Assembly: GCA_031841125.1 (NCBI GenBank)
Contig: CM063114.1
Coordinates: forward strand, 40,941,574-41,005,573
Length of the DNA stretch: 64,000 bases
Direction: 5' to 3'
DNA from: Acanthococcus lagerstroemiae
Lineage: Eukaryota; Arthropoda; Insecta; Hemiptera; Eriococcidae
The notes beneath the pieces are model-generated. The model did no database searches and was not told where the DNA came from. It was given only the letters and a program-made list of their open reading frames with translations. Position numbers and translations under genes: made by a program. Below are positions 1 through 12,200 of the stretch, one piece after another. Numbering within the stretch: position 1 is the first letter of the stretch; each line of letters begins with the position of its first letter.

Positions 1-180
1 GGCGGTGGAAATACGTTGACGTGATTGAGACACCAATTTGTCGAACTTATCCAAATCACAGTCTTTAACTTGCTTCCTCAATTCGTCGATGTCGTTGAGT
101 AGCTGTTTCAAATTACGAATTGTACGTTCAGCGGACACTCTTTCTTGGCGCACAGCTGTGAAGTTCTCCAGTCTGTATTG
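1..180 (-). CDS. STX17: STX17-like exon 2 (truncated by window edge)
   Basis: A TTTCAG acceptor at 186-181 (minus) opens a 60-codon frame without stops, running to base 1. It encodes QYRLENFTAVRQERVSAERT, then a Leu-rich helix. The intron is 346 bp (181-526). Confidence 0.72.
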
Positions 181-661
181 CTGAAATCAGGAGATACAGT
201 TGTGATTTCACGAGTATGGGGTATGAGGGTGATTATCAATTTACAGTTACAAGTGATAAGATAGGACTAATGTCGGAGGTTGAATAAGGCTTGTCTTCTG
301 AGAACCTAGTTTTTCTCGTTGAGAATACCAAACTAAAACACTTGCAAAGACAGCTCGAAAGTTCTGTAGTCGACTTTTTGCCACATTCTCTCGACGAGTT
401 TTTAGTCTTCAGCATTGTTGAAATAAGCACAATGAATCACAGTAATCGGAAGTTTTAACAAAAATTTCAGTATCTTCTGCATTAGAAATTCAAACGTAAT
501 TCAAAATAAAGTACTCTGGAACTTACTTTACGAATATTATTTTGAAATGAAGACAATGTGTTGATTTGATAAGGCACGTCGTGGTTGAAATTTTTGATAC
601 GTATATCGAACCATTTCAGGCTTTTCTTAGACTGCAAAATATCGTCGTTGCTTCTATTCAT
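1..661 (-). CDS. STX17: Syntaxin-17-like SNARE, 5' part of gene (two coding exons, runs off left edge)
   Basis: Two minus-strand exons (527-661 and 180-1) join in phase 0 to give 105 N-terminal residues. The order of conserved features fits the syntaxin-17 N-terminal helical region: a SLKWFDIRIKNF-like first helix, then a helix with an ERTIRNLKQLL segment, then a D-rich stretch ending DKFDKLVSQSRQR. Family knowledge: syntaxin-17 is a Qa-SNARE of ER and autophagosome membranes that drives autophagosome-lysosome fusion. The SNARE motif and the C-terminal hairpin anchor lie outside the window. I chose ATG at 661 because the next in-frame ATG upstream (772) would add a hydrophobic, unfamiliar 37-residue extension. 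Identity rests on recognised pattern, not a search. Confidence 0.72.
527..661 (-). CDS. STX17: STX17-like exon 1 (initiator)
   Basis: 45 codons from ATG at 661 to a GTAAGT donor (minus strand, 526-521). It encodes MNRSNDDILQSKKSLKWFD and continues to IRK. It ends in phase 0. Confidence 0.68.
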
Positions 662-1000
662 AGTGACTGAACTATCGATGATTGGCACGGATCTACTGAA
701 GCACCAAGGAAGTGAAAACGACCTTAATAAATACAGACAAGCACGAATAAAAAACTTGGAAGAAAATTTCAACGTGATTGTACAGCAAAAATTCAGGCGA
801 ATTCAGAGCACAAGAATTTCTACTCACTAAACTGACTACTGAAACGTTTAATAATATCCTGTTCCAAAACTATAATAGCCCTATCACCATCGCAATAAAA
901 TTGAAGAATGAACAATAAACGTAAAACGCATGTGGATGCAAGAAACACCTATGGGTGGAGGGGAGAGAAGATAAGGATTGGTGAATGATAAATCAACTTT
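662..1000. other. Presumed 5' flank of the STX17-like gene
   Basis: No coding exon is visible beyond the initiator ATG. The first promoter and 5' UTR bases must lie here or a little upstream, but I see no confident TATA box or initiator. Confidence 0.3.
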
Positions 1001-1004
1001 GTGA

Positions 1005-1190
1005 ATCATCGGACTACAGGCATAATGAGCCGCCATTTTGATTCGCATCGCGCCCGTCGATGCGGAATTGACTACGCCGTACCCGTACCACGGCCATGGC
1101 CGTACGCTTTGCGTTGTCGGATTCGACCCAGATTCGACATTCACGAGCGCGATGCGAATCAAAATGGCGACTCATTATACCCGTGTGTAA
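1005..1190. mobile_element. Hairpin (foldback) repeat, copy A
   Basis: Bases 1022-1053 and 1147-1178 are inverted copies of 32 bp with one mismatch, around a GC-rich centre. The inner arm carries the core CGCCCGTCGATGCGGAATTG that recurs at 20.0, 28.9 and 39.1-39.5 kb. The right flank TATACCCGTGTG also recurs beside copy C at 20.65 kb. Confidence 0.75.
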
Positions 1191-1439
1191 CTATAGGGAC
1201 TTCTCACTGCCTATTTACAGTTACACTGAGTTACACAATGGGAATTTACGATAATATATTGCAAATGTCGTGGAAATGAGACTTAAGATTATCATTTCAT
1301 CAGGTACTTTTTCTCAAAACATTGCCAAAGAGTTAATTTCATGAACGATGAGCACGTTCTTATATTGAACTTGAATGCCCATCAGTGTGATCCTGTTACG
1401 TTAAACGTTAGCGTTACGTTCAGAGTTCGGAAGCCGTGA

Positions 1440-1640
1440 GATACAGCTATAGCTTTCGGCTTCTAGCTTCTGACCTTGAAAATAAAACTTTAGGCTTCTG
1501 TTTTCGGCTTCTTAAACTGAAACTTCGGCTTTCAGCTTTCACACTTTTTTTTTTGGCTTTTAGGCCCAAGCTTCGGTAGATAGGAGCCGGAAGCGGGAAC
1601 TTATATTTTTTTTCAGATTTGGTAACGAAAGCTTGTAGGA
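1440..1640. repeat. Degenerate GGCTTC/TTCGGCTTCT simple repeat
   Basis: The motif TTCGGCTTCT or TTTCGGCTTT recurs imperfectly about every 15-25 bp. It opens short spurious frames on both strands. Confidence 0.6.
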
Positions 1641-1649
1641 TGGGCTTCG

Positions 1650-3183
1650 GCATCCCTGATCAAGACGACCATTTTGGGGAGGGAAATAGCAGAAGGAAAG
1701 CACGCGGAAAGTTTTTGCTGCCCCTCCCCCGCAGATATCGCTTGGCCGGTTTTTGCTCAACTAACAGCGTCCATAATACTCTGATGACGTTAGAACTCGG
1801 TTAAGTATTTTGCCGATAAAGGATACAAGGTCTTTTAGGCCCCATTTCCATGCAGCGCTTCAATTCGCGCCATTTTTCTTGAATTGCAGAACCACGGCAT
1901 TTTGACAATAATCTTTATGATCTTCAATAATTCAATACGATAGACGGTATATTTGATTTTTGCATTACTCAGTATTTCGTCGACTGATGGGAATTACATA
2001 AATTAATTTTCTTTTCTTTTTTTCTCAATATTACTGCTGAAAGATGGACTGCTAGAAGTGAAGTCGAGAAAAAAGACTAAGTTCTGAAGCGGAAAAAAGC
2101 ACGTCAGCTTTTCCAACAAAACATACGCTGGATGGTAGTTTACCGAGTCCATTAGAATTTTTTCAGAACAGTAGTTTAACCTTCCAAACGCCCATGAAGA
2201 GATACAGAATTCAAAAATTATTGTTTCCTCAAGCTCGGCTGTCAACTTTTCTCCAAGATGCCTAAACCATTTTCCATTATATTTTCAATGGACTTCGTTA
2301 ATTTTACCATCCTACCGATGAATTTAGTGCTTCGATTTTCATTTCTTCAATGCATTGTCAAGTTGAAGGGATGAAAAAGAATGCAAATTTAAGAGATTAG
2401 TATAACGAATTTATGTGGTAAGCGAAGAACTGGAGACCGATATCTTCTTCTCTCTACATACAAATCTGCTGGCTTTAGGGCCGACTATAGCTAAAGGAAA
2501 GAGGCGTTGATGCTTCGTAATTTCTCGAGTAAGAAAGCAAGAAACGAGACTCGACGAACAAAATTAATAAGATCGTCTATTTTCGACAGACAGAAATACA
2601 TTAATGATTCAAGAGTAAACAGAATTAACACGAAATCAAAACCGGAGCATTCCAGTTTCCTCAACAATCCATTATTTCACTTTCGACTTCATTAAGCTAT
2701 AGCTGATGACTCGCAACAAAAACAAGGATTTACCTATGTTCTACAAATATATATTTAACGAGATGAGCAAAACTAAACAGTATATTTTAATACGAAAATA
2801 AAGATAACAATATAAAAAATTGTACCGTCATAAAAGGCTCTATCTTATTATATCAGTTCCACAAATAACAACATGCTGAATGCGAACGTGACAGATCAAC
2901 TTGAAGAACGCTGTCATCATTCCCTTTGAGGTATATTTTGCAGCAATCCAACTACTGAATATCGAGATCTAAATTGACAAGTCTTTTCTCTTCTAATATT
3001 AACACGATTGCATCTAAAGTCTTAACAGTACTGTAACTTATTATTTAACTAATCCCTACGCTAATGCTAAACATAATACGAATAAATAATTGAATATAAC
3101 GTGACTGGTCGATAAGTAATACTCCAATTCAGTTGGAACAAAAAATTGACTATGCTTACGATCACGGAACATTCCATTTTAGC
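1650..3183. other. Intergenic; presumed 3' UTR of the gemini/TFCP2 gene at its right end
   Basis: Nothing recognisable codes here. The 3' UTR of the minus-strand gemini gene must extend left from 3184. A possible minus-strand ATTAAA signal lies near 2786, but no canonical AATAAA stands out. Confidence 0.35.
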
Positions 3184-3257
3184 TTAATGGGGTGGAATGC
3201 TATTTGCCGGAGTCATTGGTTTCAAGAACAACTTATGTCGCGAACTGCTGGTCGGTT
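3184..3257 (-). CDS. TFCP2: gemini/TFCP2 last coding exon with stop
   Basis: Acceptor TCTATTTCAG. It encodes [23 protein letters not shown], then TAA at 3186-3184. The final intron is 117 bp. Phase agrees with the previous exon. Confidence 0.82.
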
Positions 3258-6200
3258 CTGAAATAGAAATTTAGACTATTAGGCTGAATGTTGTAATGTT
3301 GCATAGCGCTGTGGTCAATTATATTTCAGTAAAAATGTTAGTCAAATGTATGAACGTGTGTACAAACGTGTTACCTTTACACAGCTCAGCGAGGAAAAGG
3401 GTTTCCTCTTTTATATTGCGAACAAGATCATCCGTTATAATAATTTGACTATTATGAGGGCCCAGAACAAATCCACTGTGTATCTGAGATGCGCTGAGTC
3501 CAACCAAAGGAGCGACTTTAGTAATTAGCTCTTGGCAAGTCAACGATTTCAAGTAAATCGGATGGTAGATATTAGAATTGTTTTCGGTTGTAATGTACAT
3601 AGTCAGCTTCGATACAATCGGCCTGAAATACGAGCAGTAGCAGTCAACAAGAACATTCAACACTCGGGTACCGGTTGGCGGACTCCCTAACTCGCGAGTG
3701 CAACGAACTATGGAAAATGCAAAGTAAACAATAATACTTACAAGGCATTAAATAGACGAATACCATCCGGAATTCCGCATATTTGGATGAAATCGTCCCG
3801 CGATAATGAAAGCATATCGTGAACTGTAAAGTTTTCGAACCGATTGATATACGAGCCAAACCTGTTGCCACGTAGCCAGTGTTGCAGTTCGGCAGCAGTT
3901 GATTCTCGGCTTAGGGTTACATTCAAATTCTGAAAAATTGAACGCGAATATGATATTCTCGCATACAATATACGTCTCATTGATATGTAATGAACGAGAA
4001 GAGTTGCGGGAAAACGTAGGTTAGTAACATTCACGGACAACTTGGTATCGGTATCCAATGAATGGCGAAGTGAGGAGTTGCCAAGTTCAATTATTAGTAA
4101 GAATATATCGATGGTGGTTTGCTTTACTGGACACGCCGGATTTAGATATCAAGATTTACATGCTGAACAAAAATTGGCAGGATCCCGGCAGTTCTTCTAC
4201 CCGTGATAAACCAACGTAAACACACCAGTATTTTTAAACAAAAAGTACAGGGTGTTCCAGATTAGTATTCTAAGCCAGAAAGAGATCATAATATTCAGGG
4301 CGACCGTTAAGTACAAATACAGTCGCGAATTTTCATTGCGAGTCTGATACGTATTTAGTTCAGATTTTTCCCCAAAGGTAATTGGCGCGTAGTACACTGA
4401 AGCAGTCACAGAAATTTACCAAACTAAATTGCCTAACTTTGCTATTTAGGGGGCTAAATCTGTCTTGAAATTAAAGAAATTGAATAAAATTGTTCAAACA
4501 CACAACTTTCAATTTTTGTAGCACCTTCAATTTTTGAGTTAGGCAATAGGCGGGGAAATTATTTTTATTCATTTCTCGAAGTAACCCCAATTAATGGCCA
4601 TCTTGACGAATTTTTTCAAGTTTTGAAATTGTATTTGATCTCTGTGAAAACTTCTTCGCGATCCATTTTGAAGGGCAGCCGTAAATACCACACTAGATAT
4701 GAAATAATTTTCATTACCACCTATTACCTTTACCTCAAAAATGGCAAGTTGCTCAAATTCTTGATTATAATTCTAAAATTGGTGTATTTCCTTCAATATG
4801 CAAAATGAATTATTCAGTTTGATTAATCTGTGTTGGCTTTTTTTCATATTTTACCACTGATTACAAATCTGAATTCAAATTTGTAATCAGTATCGCGATG
4901 TAAGTTCGTTATCTTTTAAATTTTGAAAACTTGCAGCCCCTTCAATCTTGAGTATAGGCCATGCACGTGCACAATATTATTTGTTCCTCTCGCCAAGTAC
5001 GATCACCTTCTACTGACTTGGAATTCACACTGAAACACCCTCGACTTCAATAGCATGCTAAGTGAAAATACCTGAGACACTGATTCCGGTACGATCGTAT
5101 CGTTTAAATTTGAATCGTAATCAAAAGTAGAAAGAACGCTGCCACTCGTATGTCCTCCGCTACAACAGAAAACATTTGTAATGATATGATTTAGGTTTTT
5201 AGTTTTTAGTAATCAAAGATCATCATTCCAAAGTGGCCCCGAGTCCATCCGAAGTTCTAATTGTTTTCCTTTTTGGTCTCGTTAGCTTCAAAAAAGTATT
5301 TTTGGTACCATTGTAAGGTTGAATACATCGGACCGTCACGCATATGATTCTCAAGCAGTGACAGAAAAACACTTGGGCATACTGGAACTACAGGCTAACA
5401 TAACTGAGCAAAAGTTCAAGCCTTCGGACAAATTTAGGCCACTCTGGAATAAAGCTTTTCAACGAACCAGGGCCGGCAACTTTTCATACTCCCATGTGTA
5501 GCGAAAAAACAACACTGATTTTACACAATAACCGTTTTATTATCGTATCATTAGGCCGTATGCATAAATAATTAAGCTTTAACGTCGAAGCAGATGAAAA
5601 GCAGAGTGAGAGCCGTCGCTCCGAAGGGAAAGATAGAAGTTTAAGGTTTTGCTTCAATCTGTATGCATAAGCTTTCTCTTTCTCTTCAAAGCGACTTCCA
5701 AATCAAAAATCATTCAAAGAAGCGAAGACAAAGATGGTGGTGGTGTACAGGTGGAAAACGCACCAAACGTACAAAACGATGGAATCATTTCGGGGAAAAT
5801 CTCCGATTATTTCCAAAGAATTTCATCAGAAATCTTCGAGAAGATTCCTCTGATTTCCGAAGAGTTTTATCGAAAATATTAGGGGAAAATTTCCGATCAT
5901 TTCGAAGAATTTCATCGGACATCATTGAGGAAAATCTCCGATGATTTAAGGAGAATTTTTTTTTGGAAATCTTTTTCGAAGAATTTCATTGGAACTCTTC
6001 AGAAAAAATGTCCAATGTTTTCCAAAGAATTTCTTCAAAAATCTTCAGGAAAATTTTCCGATAATTTATGAAGAATTTCATTGGAAATCTTCGAGAAGAA
6101 TCTCCGATGATTTTTAAGGAATTTCCTCGGAAATTCTTGGGAAATCAGCCCCAAGGAATTTTATCAAAAATAATTTGAGAAAAATCTCCGATAATTCCAA

Positions 6201-9200
6201 GAAAATATTGGAAATCTTCGAAAATAATGTCCATCAATTTTTGGAGAATATCTCCAGAAAAAATTTCCAACGATTTCTGAAAAATTTTAAGAAAAATCTT
6301 CGAGGAAAAATCCTGATCCTATCGCACGAGTGGGAAAGAGTCTCAATTCTTCGGGAATCGGAATTTTTTCCCAAAAATTCCCGATGAAATTCCTGAAAAA
6401 TCGTCGGAGATGCTTCTCGAAGATTTCCGATGAAATTCTTCGAAGATCATCGAACATTTTTCCTGAAGATTTTTGATAAAATTCTTCAAAAACCTCCGGA
6501 GTTTCCCTCCGAATATCTCCTTTAGATTCTCAAAAAATTATCAGAAAATTTTCTCAATAAATTTTGATGAAATTTCTTGAAAAACATTGACAATTTTTTC
6601 TAAAGACTTCCGATGAGATTCTTCGTTAATTACCGGCATTTTTTTTTCAAAATTTCCTGATGAAATTCTTTAAAACTCATCAGAGATTCTTCTTGATTTC
6701 CAAGGAAAATATTCTTTGGAAATCATCAAAGATTTTTCCTGAAGATTTTCGATAAAATTCTTCAAAAACTATCCGAGTTTTTCCCTGAATGTTCCCTATT
6801 CGGAAAATTTTCTCGAAGAATTTCGATAAAATTTTTTGGAAAACATTGGAGATTCTTTCGAATGATTTCCAATGAGATTCTTCGAAAATATTCCGAATTT
6901 TTTGCCAAAAATTTTTAATGAAATTCGTTGAAAATCATCGAAGATTCTTCACGAAGATTTCCAATACAGTTATTCTTCGGAAATCATCGGGGATTTTTCC
7001 TGATGATATCCGATAAAATTCTTCAAAAACCACCGGATTTTTCCAAAAATTTTTTGATAAAATTCTGTAAAAATTATCGGAAGATTTTTGAAGAAATTCT
7101 TCGGAAAACATTAGAAATTTTCTCTTAAGATTTCCGATGAAATTCTTCGGAAATCATCAGAGATTGTTCTCAACGATTTCTGATAATATTCCTTGGGAAT
7201 CATCGGAGATTTTCTCCGAACATTTCTGAGGACATTCTTCGGTAATCATCGGTACTTTATCCCAAAAATTGCAGATGAGAATCTCTGGAAACCTTCGAAC
7301 CTTTCTTCTGAAGAAATGCTTCAAAAATTATCAGAGATATTTCTCGATGATTTCCAATAAAGTCCTTTGATACCGATGGAGATTTTCCTTTAAATTTTCA
7401 AAAAAATTCTCCTGAAATGATTGGAGATTTTTCTCAGCGATGTCCGATGAAATTCTTCGAAAATTATCGGAAATTTTTCCTTGATATTTTCGATAAAATT
7501 CCTCAGAAATTATCTTCGGAAATCAAAGGAATCTTCTCGAACATGAAGGATAACTGCATGTGTTTTTCGAAAAGAAGTCTACTCAGGACTAGATGCATTT
7601 TTTCGCGAGCGAAAGCGTCACTTTTGAAGTTAACACTCCTCTTTACGCATAGAACTCGAAGGAAAACCTTCTTCCCGAAGTAAAAGCTCTCACTCCTGAA
7701 CACAAGCTTCCTCTTCACTTTTTTTAATGCATACACTCTGCAGCTTGCACTTCACTTTTGCGAAGTGAAAGCTGAAGCTTCTCTTTATGCATACCTCCAA
7801 TTATACCAATAATTTCCCCGGTGTTGCCATGTGTAGCATTCGCTACGCCCGCTATATACAGAAGTTGCCGGCCCTGGCATGAACATCTGTACTCGATTAT
7901 CCATACAAGATGTAAAATATGTATGATGCTCTGTATGTATATTCTAAACTGGTGGTTGAATCGACACTCGACAAGAAAGAATTCACGTCGCAAAATTTGA
8001 ACGTATTAACCAAATTTACTTTACAATTTAAATTTCGGGTGACGCCACTATTCCTCCGATGTACACGGAAGTACAATTCCTCTTTTTGAACTTGAAAATA
8101 GGTGGTACTTTCCAGCCTCCCTAGGAAGAAGAGGCAGGGTGTCTAACGAAATGAATCAAATAAAGAGAGAATGTAAGAAGGCAAAAGAAAAATGGATTAA
8201 TCAGAATTGTGAGGAAATTGAGAAGCAAATGAAAGTGGGATAAACCGAGGATCAAAAGTGAAAACAGAGTACATTTATAGGTTTATAGTACCTCCTTTAA
8301 AAATACAGCACATTGTAGGATTTATAGGACTGTTAGACACCATAAGAGGAAAATATTTCTGATTCCTAACTAAAACTTCCCCCTGAAAATCCTTTCCTAG
8401 TCGAGTATCGATCTCACCGAACGCAACTTCGCGAGGATCAAGCCAATACGTGACAGACAACTTACTCGGAATCGGTATTTCCTGGAGAGCTAGTCACTGA
8501 GCTGTTTGCTGTGGCACAAGGTGACAGGATGTCACCGTTAGGATACATCTGCAAAAATAAATTTGAAACGTTTTTTCAATTTTTGTTGGGCGTACTTTAA
8601 AACATTTACGTACAGGCAAGTCCAATCTATAAATAACTCAAATCTTACATCAGTAAAAACAGTACATTCATAAGAGTTCTGGTAATTTTCACGCTCTACA
8701 GGCGACTTTTTCATGATTTTCTCGCGGTCTTGTTTATGTTTTCGGTCTGCTCCCTTTAGCTACAAGGGAATAAATTAGCGTAGATTAGATAAATTATAGT
8801 CATGACTCCTAAACCCACGGTCAAATATCCAATACTTAACCATAAGAGACCCTAAACCAACGCCATTTTTAGAAATAATCTTCGCACACATTTTGGTTTT
8901 TTGTAAGCAAAATTATGTTACGCAGACTTCAACGAGTCTACCTTAAAATAACAACGTACGAACATTCATACTGAACACTTAATTAAACAATATTCTATTA
9001 ATCGACTAATCAGCGAATTACCTTGAACACCTTTATTTGGCACGAAGCCATGTGTAAACTTTTCGGATTCTTTTCGTGAGAGTACGTCTCAAGTTGGATT
9101 CTAAAGGGGACTCCTTTCTCGCCGCCGTGTTTCTTTGCGGTGAACTCTGTACTGATGCAGTTCACCTAGAACGTACACATCAGTTCTTCAAATCCAATTG

Positions 9201-12200
9201 CACAACAAGTCGAATAACTCGGTTATGAAAAACTAAAACACTACTTTTATGTACACGCCAACATCTTTGGTAGGGTCCCACAGAAACTGCACAGCGTTCA
9301 ATGCCTCCGGGTCTTGAAAATGGTCGAAGATTCCGTACGACAAAGGTAGGTCTAACTGCAAAATCTTATCACCCGGTCTCGAGGCCTGCCAAGCGCTCAT
9401 TTGTTGTCTCTCCATATACTGAAGACGTCGGTCATGGAACAACACGCGAATAATGCTCTGAAAAAAGCGAATGAAAATTATAAATTTTCCGGAACTAGTA
9501 ACGTTAAGTCACTCACACAATAGCACGGTGTTATCTGTGAGTTACCTCCGCTTGAATACACGACGATACAATGAGCTCTTTGCATCTAGTGTGAATTTAT
9601 TCAACTACACAATGAGCCCTTTGCATCTAGTTCGGGTTCATCTGAACTATCTAGCTGATTCCTGACCGAGCCTTTCGCTGGTCGAACGTGCTCTCTCGTC
9701 GAACATCATGCTCTAACGTGATTTCCAATGATGATTCACGTGCTGTGACACTTCTGACGAGAGTTGCATACACAGTTTCCGAAATAGTACACAATGTTTG
9801 ATCTCAGAAGCAGTGTTTCTTTCCAAGTAAACAGACGCGAACGGTTACTTTCGTACATATAAGTAAACAGGAAAGAGGGAGCCAGCCCCCCCCCCCCAAA
9901 AAAAAAAATCAGCATTATTTTGATACTTATTAACCCCCACTCTGAGTCGGTTATGTGCATCTATGCTTCCGTATCAAATAATGAACGATAGGTAAAAGTA
10001 CCGATGACATACATTGGCAGTTTCAGAGCTGGGCGAGCACACAAAAATATTTTTACAGCCAAATCTATCACCTCCTTCTAGGTTTTTGTTTGTGTTTCTT
10101 TCTTTTTGTATGCGTTAAAATGGTTTCATGATGAATCCTGAAAAACTCCCCCAACTAAATTGGTTCACTTGCTCCACCAGAGGGCAGAAAATGCCACAGG
10201 ATTTCCGCTTCATCAGCAAGTTCTTTTGAAAGTGGTGGAACATACGAAACAAATACCAGTCGAAGATGAAAGGGTCGCAATAGAAAAAACTTATTTGCAA
10301 CTTTTCTTTAAATGCAATATGAGAGGGACTGCGTAATACGCAGTGCAAAGTAACTCTTGCAAGAACTACACTAGACCTTATAAAAATGATAGCTTTCCTT
10401 CTGGATAACAAAAGAGTGGGCAGTGCACCCATTCTTCCTGCTGGTGTTCATGATCAATGAGCTTACGTTACAATACATACCTTGAAAATTTTTCCTCTTG
10501 TATGTGTTAAATCACCCAATTTCTTCAATTTGATTTCGTAAGGTTGTCCTTGATTCAAGTAAGTCAATGTTTCCTCATTGGTTTTCATAGCAATGGATGT
10601 AGCAGCGCAGAGTACGTACTGAAATCTGATAACAATATAATTAAGAGCATGATTACATAAAGAAAGTTCTTTCAAAACAATCTAGATCTAGAAGAATGAA
10701 TCTTCTACCAAATAATCCACCTTCGATCAAGGCTTCTCTGTAGTACAAAAGCATCGAACTCTAAATCTCGTCAGAGAACGTAATTGACTTGTTAAGAACT
10801 TTCCAAGTTTAACCCTATCAGAATAAGCATCGACTTGGAGTAACTGAATGATCGAAATCACTATATTCTCATTACATTTTCAAAAATTGTGGAAAAAAAT
10901 AAAACCTGAATGAGTCGTCCAAGGCTTCCGGTGTAGGTGGACAAGTAGAAACGGTTGTAGGAGTTATAATACAGGGTTCGGCGTTGTAACTGTTTTCCTT
11001 ATTTGTTATTTGGCAATCCTTTGGCTGTTGCTTCACGTCTAAAAGCATCAACAATATGGGCAGACTAATTAGTTCAGTTATGTCGCATATTCATTACAGT
11101 TATGTTGCATATTCATTACAGATATGTTTATATTACAAAATCATTTTTTGTACTCGCGTTTGGACGCTAAAGAGTCGCTCTCTAGCGGCCTAATGAAATG
11201 CAGCGCGCTGATTGGTGTATTTGGATGAAAAGATGATCAGTGACAAAAATGTTCTGCAAAAAAACTGAAGTTGGGCTCATCTGAAAGGAAATGATAAGGG
11301 CTAACACTTTAGTTCTCTTCAGTTTTCCATAAAAAGCAATATTGAAGATGCCAGACCTCATTTTACTTATATATGTTTTTGTGGTAAAGATACCCTGATC
11401 ATCTTTTCGTCCACGACACTAGCGCATCTACAGGGGCTTATCGTTAACTCGGGGTCAACTCTCCGAAATTGGTGGGTTAATTGATCGAAATAGCGAGTTA
11501 ACGATCACGTGATAATTAACTCTCTATTGTACAACTGGCCCCAGAAGTGTCCAAACGCGAATACCATAAAAGTTGGTAACTTTAACTTGGGACAGATGTT
11601 ACATTTTTTGTGTAAGCCACGGTAACACTAGTTGCGTACCCGCTAGCGCTCTACACAGTGTAGAACGCAATCACTTTTTGCCAGAGGTGCTCAGCTTAGC
11701 CATTAGCTTTAGTTTTTAGCCGTTAGCCGATCTTTATTGGCTTGATATTAATTAGTTGTTAGCTAGCCTTTCAGCTGTAAATTAGCATTAGCTTATTTGT
11801 TATTCGATCAAAATCAGCTAAAACTAAAAAAAGTAAAAACAAAAAAAGAAATTCAATTAAAAGAGACCTCATTACAAGTGAACTTACAGGCCCCTTCAGT
11901 GTTTACATTTATTATCAACAGTGAAGAGTGTAGCACACTAACATAAACTAAGTACGTAACACTCAACACACTGGATACATCTGGAGAGGGGAGGATTATT
12001 GCAGCTTCACTATTCTACTATGTCAAAAATCGCGACTTTCAATTTCATGTAATGTCATTAAAAAAGTGTCTATGGAGGTAATTGGGGTTAACATTGCCTA
12101 GGTAGCGCTAGTGTAACACACTAACATGAACTATGTAACGCTCATCACATTGAAAGCGTCTGGGAAATTATTTTAGCTTCCCTATTCTTCTACATCAAAA

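Noticed and set aside
585..830. 81-codon plus-strand frame over the STX17-like first exon
   Set aside because: Exact antisense of the exon and its 5' flank; the minus strand has the splice signals and the family pattern.
5649..7683. Several 66-93-codon frames at 5.6-7.7 kb
   Set aside because: They are translations of the degenerate tandem array; the peptides just follow the repeat.
8275..8460. 61-codon minus-strand frame right after the 8466-8548 exon
   Set aside because: It begins just inside the intron behind a strong GTAAGT donor, and the downstream exon fits in phase without it.
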